From Mesorhizobium kowhaii (GTDB taxonomy: Bacteria > Pseudomonadota > Alphaproteobacteria > Rhizobiales > Rhizobiaceae): a stretch of DNA of 64,000 bases. A model generated the notes under the pieces. It saw only the letters and a list, made by a program, of their open reading frames with translations, was not told the origin of the DNA and ran no database searches. The stretch spans positions 186,001 through 250,000 of the forward strand of contig NZ_MZXV01000051.1 in NCBI RefSeq assembly GCF_003253745.1, given 5' to 3'. The position numbers were made by a program, and so were the translations under genes. The stretch's first letter is position 1, and each line of letters starts with the position of its first letter. This document shows, in pieces, positions 62,651-64,000 of this stretch.

Positions 62651-64000
62651 TCAGCGTTCAAATATGGCGATGGAATAAGGCTCACAAACGGAACGGGCGA
62701 TGTCCCTGACGCCGGCCGTGATGTCGATGACAGAGCCGTCAATCATGTCGTCTAAGACACCCTCAAAGGCGATTTCAGACGCGTCGTAGCCGCCGGCCTG
62801 CATGAGGGCCGTTAGAAAATCGGTTAGCTCCCCTTGCGTGCCGTCGCCCGATCCGTCGAAGAATGCGCGAAATGGCTGGGCTAACAATTGATGGGTGTTC
62901 ACGGTCAGGTTGGATCGGCCGTCGTAGACCACCTTCGGCACCTCTCCCGAAGGATTGGCAATCGATGTCGTCAGGCCGGTATCGAGGTCGGTGAAACTGT
63001 AGGACGTCACGTCCTGGAAGAAAAACACCCCATCGAGGCGATGCAGGTCCGGGTCAGGAAAGCTCGCGGTGATCTGATAGGGCACGGCTTGCGTCCAGAC
63101 CGTCGCGCCGGTCGCTCCGTCAACGCGGATGATCTGCTGATCATCGGTGAAAACGATCAGATCCCCGTCATGCCAGAGAACATAAACCAGGTCGGTAGCG
63201 AAGGTCGCAAACTCGGTAGTGGTCGAGATCGCTCCCGTCGAGGTGATGACCGCTTTGACCAGCTTGTTATCGGCACACATCCATAGGTCTGCATTGTTGG
63301 AGCGAACCGCGCCGAACACCATGGATGGCACTTCGCTGTAACCCTCCCAGCCACCGGTGAATAACGTTCTGGTGATGCTTTCTTCCTTGATCAGGTAGAT
63401 CAAGAGGACGCCAAGATGGGCATGCGCGACGTAGACGGAAGCCGAGCCAAACCGACATAGGGCGCCCGTCTGGATAAACTGGATCGTGCCGCCTGTGTCT
63501 TCGGCCACGATCGCGCCGGTTTCGATGTCGATTAGAACTGCGTACCAAGTCAGGCCACCGCCGGAGCGTTGGAAGAATGCCAGGAGGCAGCCGAGTTGCG
63601 GGATCAACCGAATGGTGCCGCTATCAATATCGGAATAGCTGAAGGCGTTGAAACTGATCGGGATGGCGTAAATTTCGCGAAGGCCGGCAATGTGAAAACG
63701 GCGGATCCAGAAATCACCATCGAGAGCGTAGAAGGTGTTAGAATCCCAATCCACAACGGGCACCGTGTAGAGTCTGGTCGGCAACAGGATCGTGAAATTG
63801 TCGATGTCGACCGAAGATGCTTCTTGTATCCATTCCGCCTCGAAAACCGGCGGCGCACCGAGACCGACGATATCGAAATCAGTGACGACGATATCGAGAT
63901 AGCCACGATGGGCGGAGACGTTTTCTTCTCCTTCCTCGGCAACCATGGTTGGATCACGAAGCTGGGTCGATCGCCCATCATAAGCAGTGAACTGCAAGCC
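62651..64000 (-). CDS. Large beta-rich prophage protein, cut by window end
   Basis: At least 448 codons on the minus strand; the frame is open to the window edge, so the gene probably starts outside. Repeated strand segments carry WD/beta-propeller-like blades (VVDWDSNTFYALDGDFWI, LVYVLWHDGDLIVFTDDQQIIRVDG). The C-terminal segment ASEIAFEGVLDDMIDGSVID...DIARSVCEPYSIAIFER resembles phage baseplate or tail-tip proteins. I infer a tail protein. The stop is followed after 13 nt by the next gene. Confidence 0.55.
   Translation of the reverse strand, partial: GLQFTAYDGRSTQLRDPTMVAEEGEENVSAHRGYLDIVVTDFDIVGLGAPPVFEAEWIQEASSVDIDNFTILLPTRLYTVPVVDWDSNTFYALDGDFWIRRFHIAGLREIYAIPISFNAFSYSDIDSGTIRLIPQLGCLLAFFQRSGGGLTWYAVLIDIETGAIVAEDTGGTIQFIQTGALCRFGSASVYVAHAHLGVLLIYLIKEESITRTLFTGGWEGYSEVPSMVFGAVRSNNADLWMCADNKLVKAVITSTGAISTTTEFATFATDLVYVLWHDGDLIVFTDDQQIIRVDGATGATVWTQAVPYQITASFPDPDLHRLDGVFFFQDVTSYSFTDLDTGLTTSIANPSGEVPKVVYDGRSNLTVNTHQLLAQPFRAFFDGSGDGTQGELTDFLTALMQAGGYDASEIAFEGVLDDMIDGSVIDITAGVRDIARSVCEPYSIAIFER

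Overview
The window is chromosomal DNA of a rhizobial alphaproteobacterium, most likely Mesorhizobium or a close relative. This rests on high GC, cckA beside dksA, GAAC-N7-GAAC SOS boxes, the coaD-ppi-ppi-queA-tgt block after gyrA, a GlpSTPQUV-type glycerol ABC operon, BA14K and PhoX proteins, and several families of palindromic intergenic repeats. Assignment is by recognition of families, not by database search.

Layout. 1-5.3 kb: a zinc-poor DksA, an orphan FliO-like membrane protein, the hybrid kinase CckA, DeoD, and a ribbon-helix-helix protein. 5.6-10.8 kb: glyoxalase I, a Tat-exported small subunit with a GMC oxidoreductase, then PhoX and a small secreted protein on the other strand. 11.1-16.9 kb: the urea transporter urtABCDE behind a near-consensus sigma-54 promoter. 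17.3-23.2 kb: a diguanylate cyclase, a DUF72 protein, an acetyltransferase and uvrA with a LexA box. 23.8-33.2 kb: mixed housekeeping and accessory genes (a ClpP paralogue, ArsR/SRPBCC, ssb with a second LexA box, OsmC, MarC, VOC, AraC, and SulP coupled to a ParB-like protein). 33.4-41.2 kb: gyrA, coaD, two cyclophilins, queA and tgt. 41.2-42.1 kb: an AT-rich insert of unrecognised genes abutting the tgt stop codon. 43.4-47.4 kb: a four-gene operon of circularly permuted ATP-grasp, alpha-E, transglutaminase and Anbu proteasome-like protease. 47.5-48.9 kb: a PLP decarboxylase. 49.0-59.1 kb: a complete glycerol regulon, glpR, glpD, glpSTPQUV, glpK. 60.49 kb: tRNA-Lys(UUU), followed to the window end by prophage-like genes with a small XRE repressor and three TTGTG-N7-CAC operators.

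How the genes work together. The glycerol cluster is self-contained: GlpV binds glycerol, GlpP/Q/U and the GlpS/GlpT ATPases import it, GlpK phosphorylates it, GlpD oxidises glycerol-3-phosphate, and GlpR probably represses through TTTCG-type sites, which recur at exact 11-bp steps before glpD. The urea cluster is probably nitrogen-controlled through RpoN. The ATP-grasp/Anbu operon matches a known but biochemically unresolved arrangement thought to make and break a peptide or peptide tag; it is the best candidate for poorly described biology here. The most unusual sequence-level signal is that the GlpS/GlpT ATPase pair segregates all its degenerate motifs into one of the two composite ATP sites.
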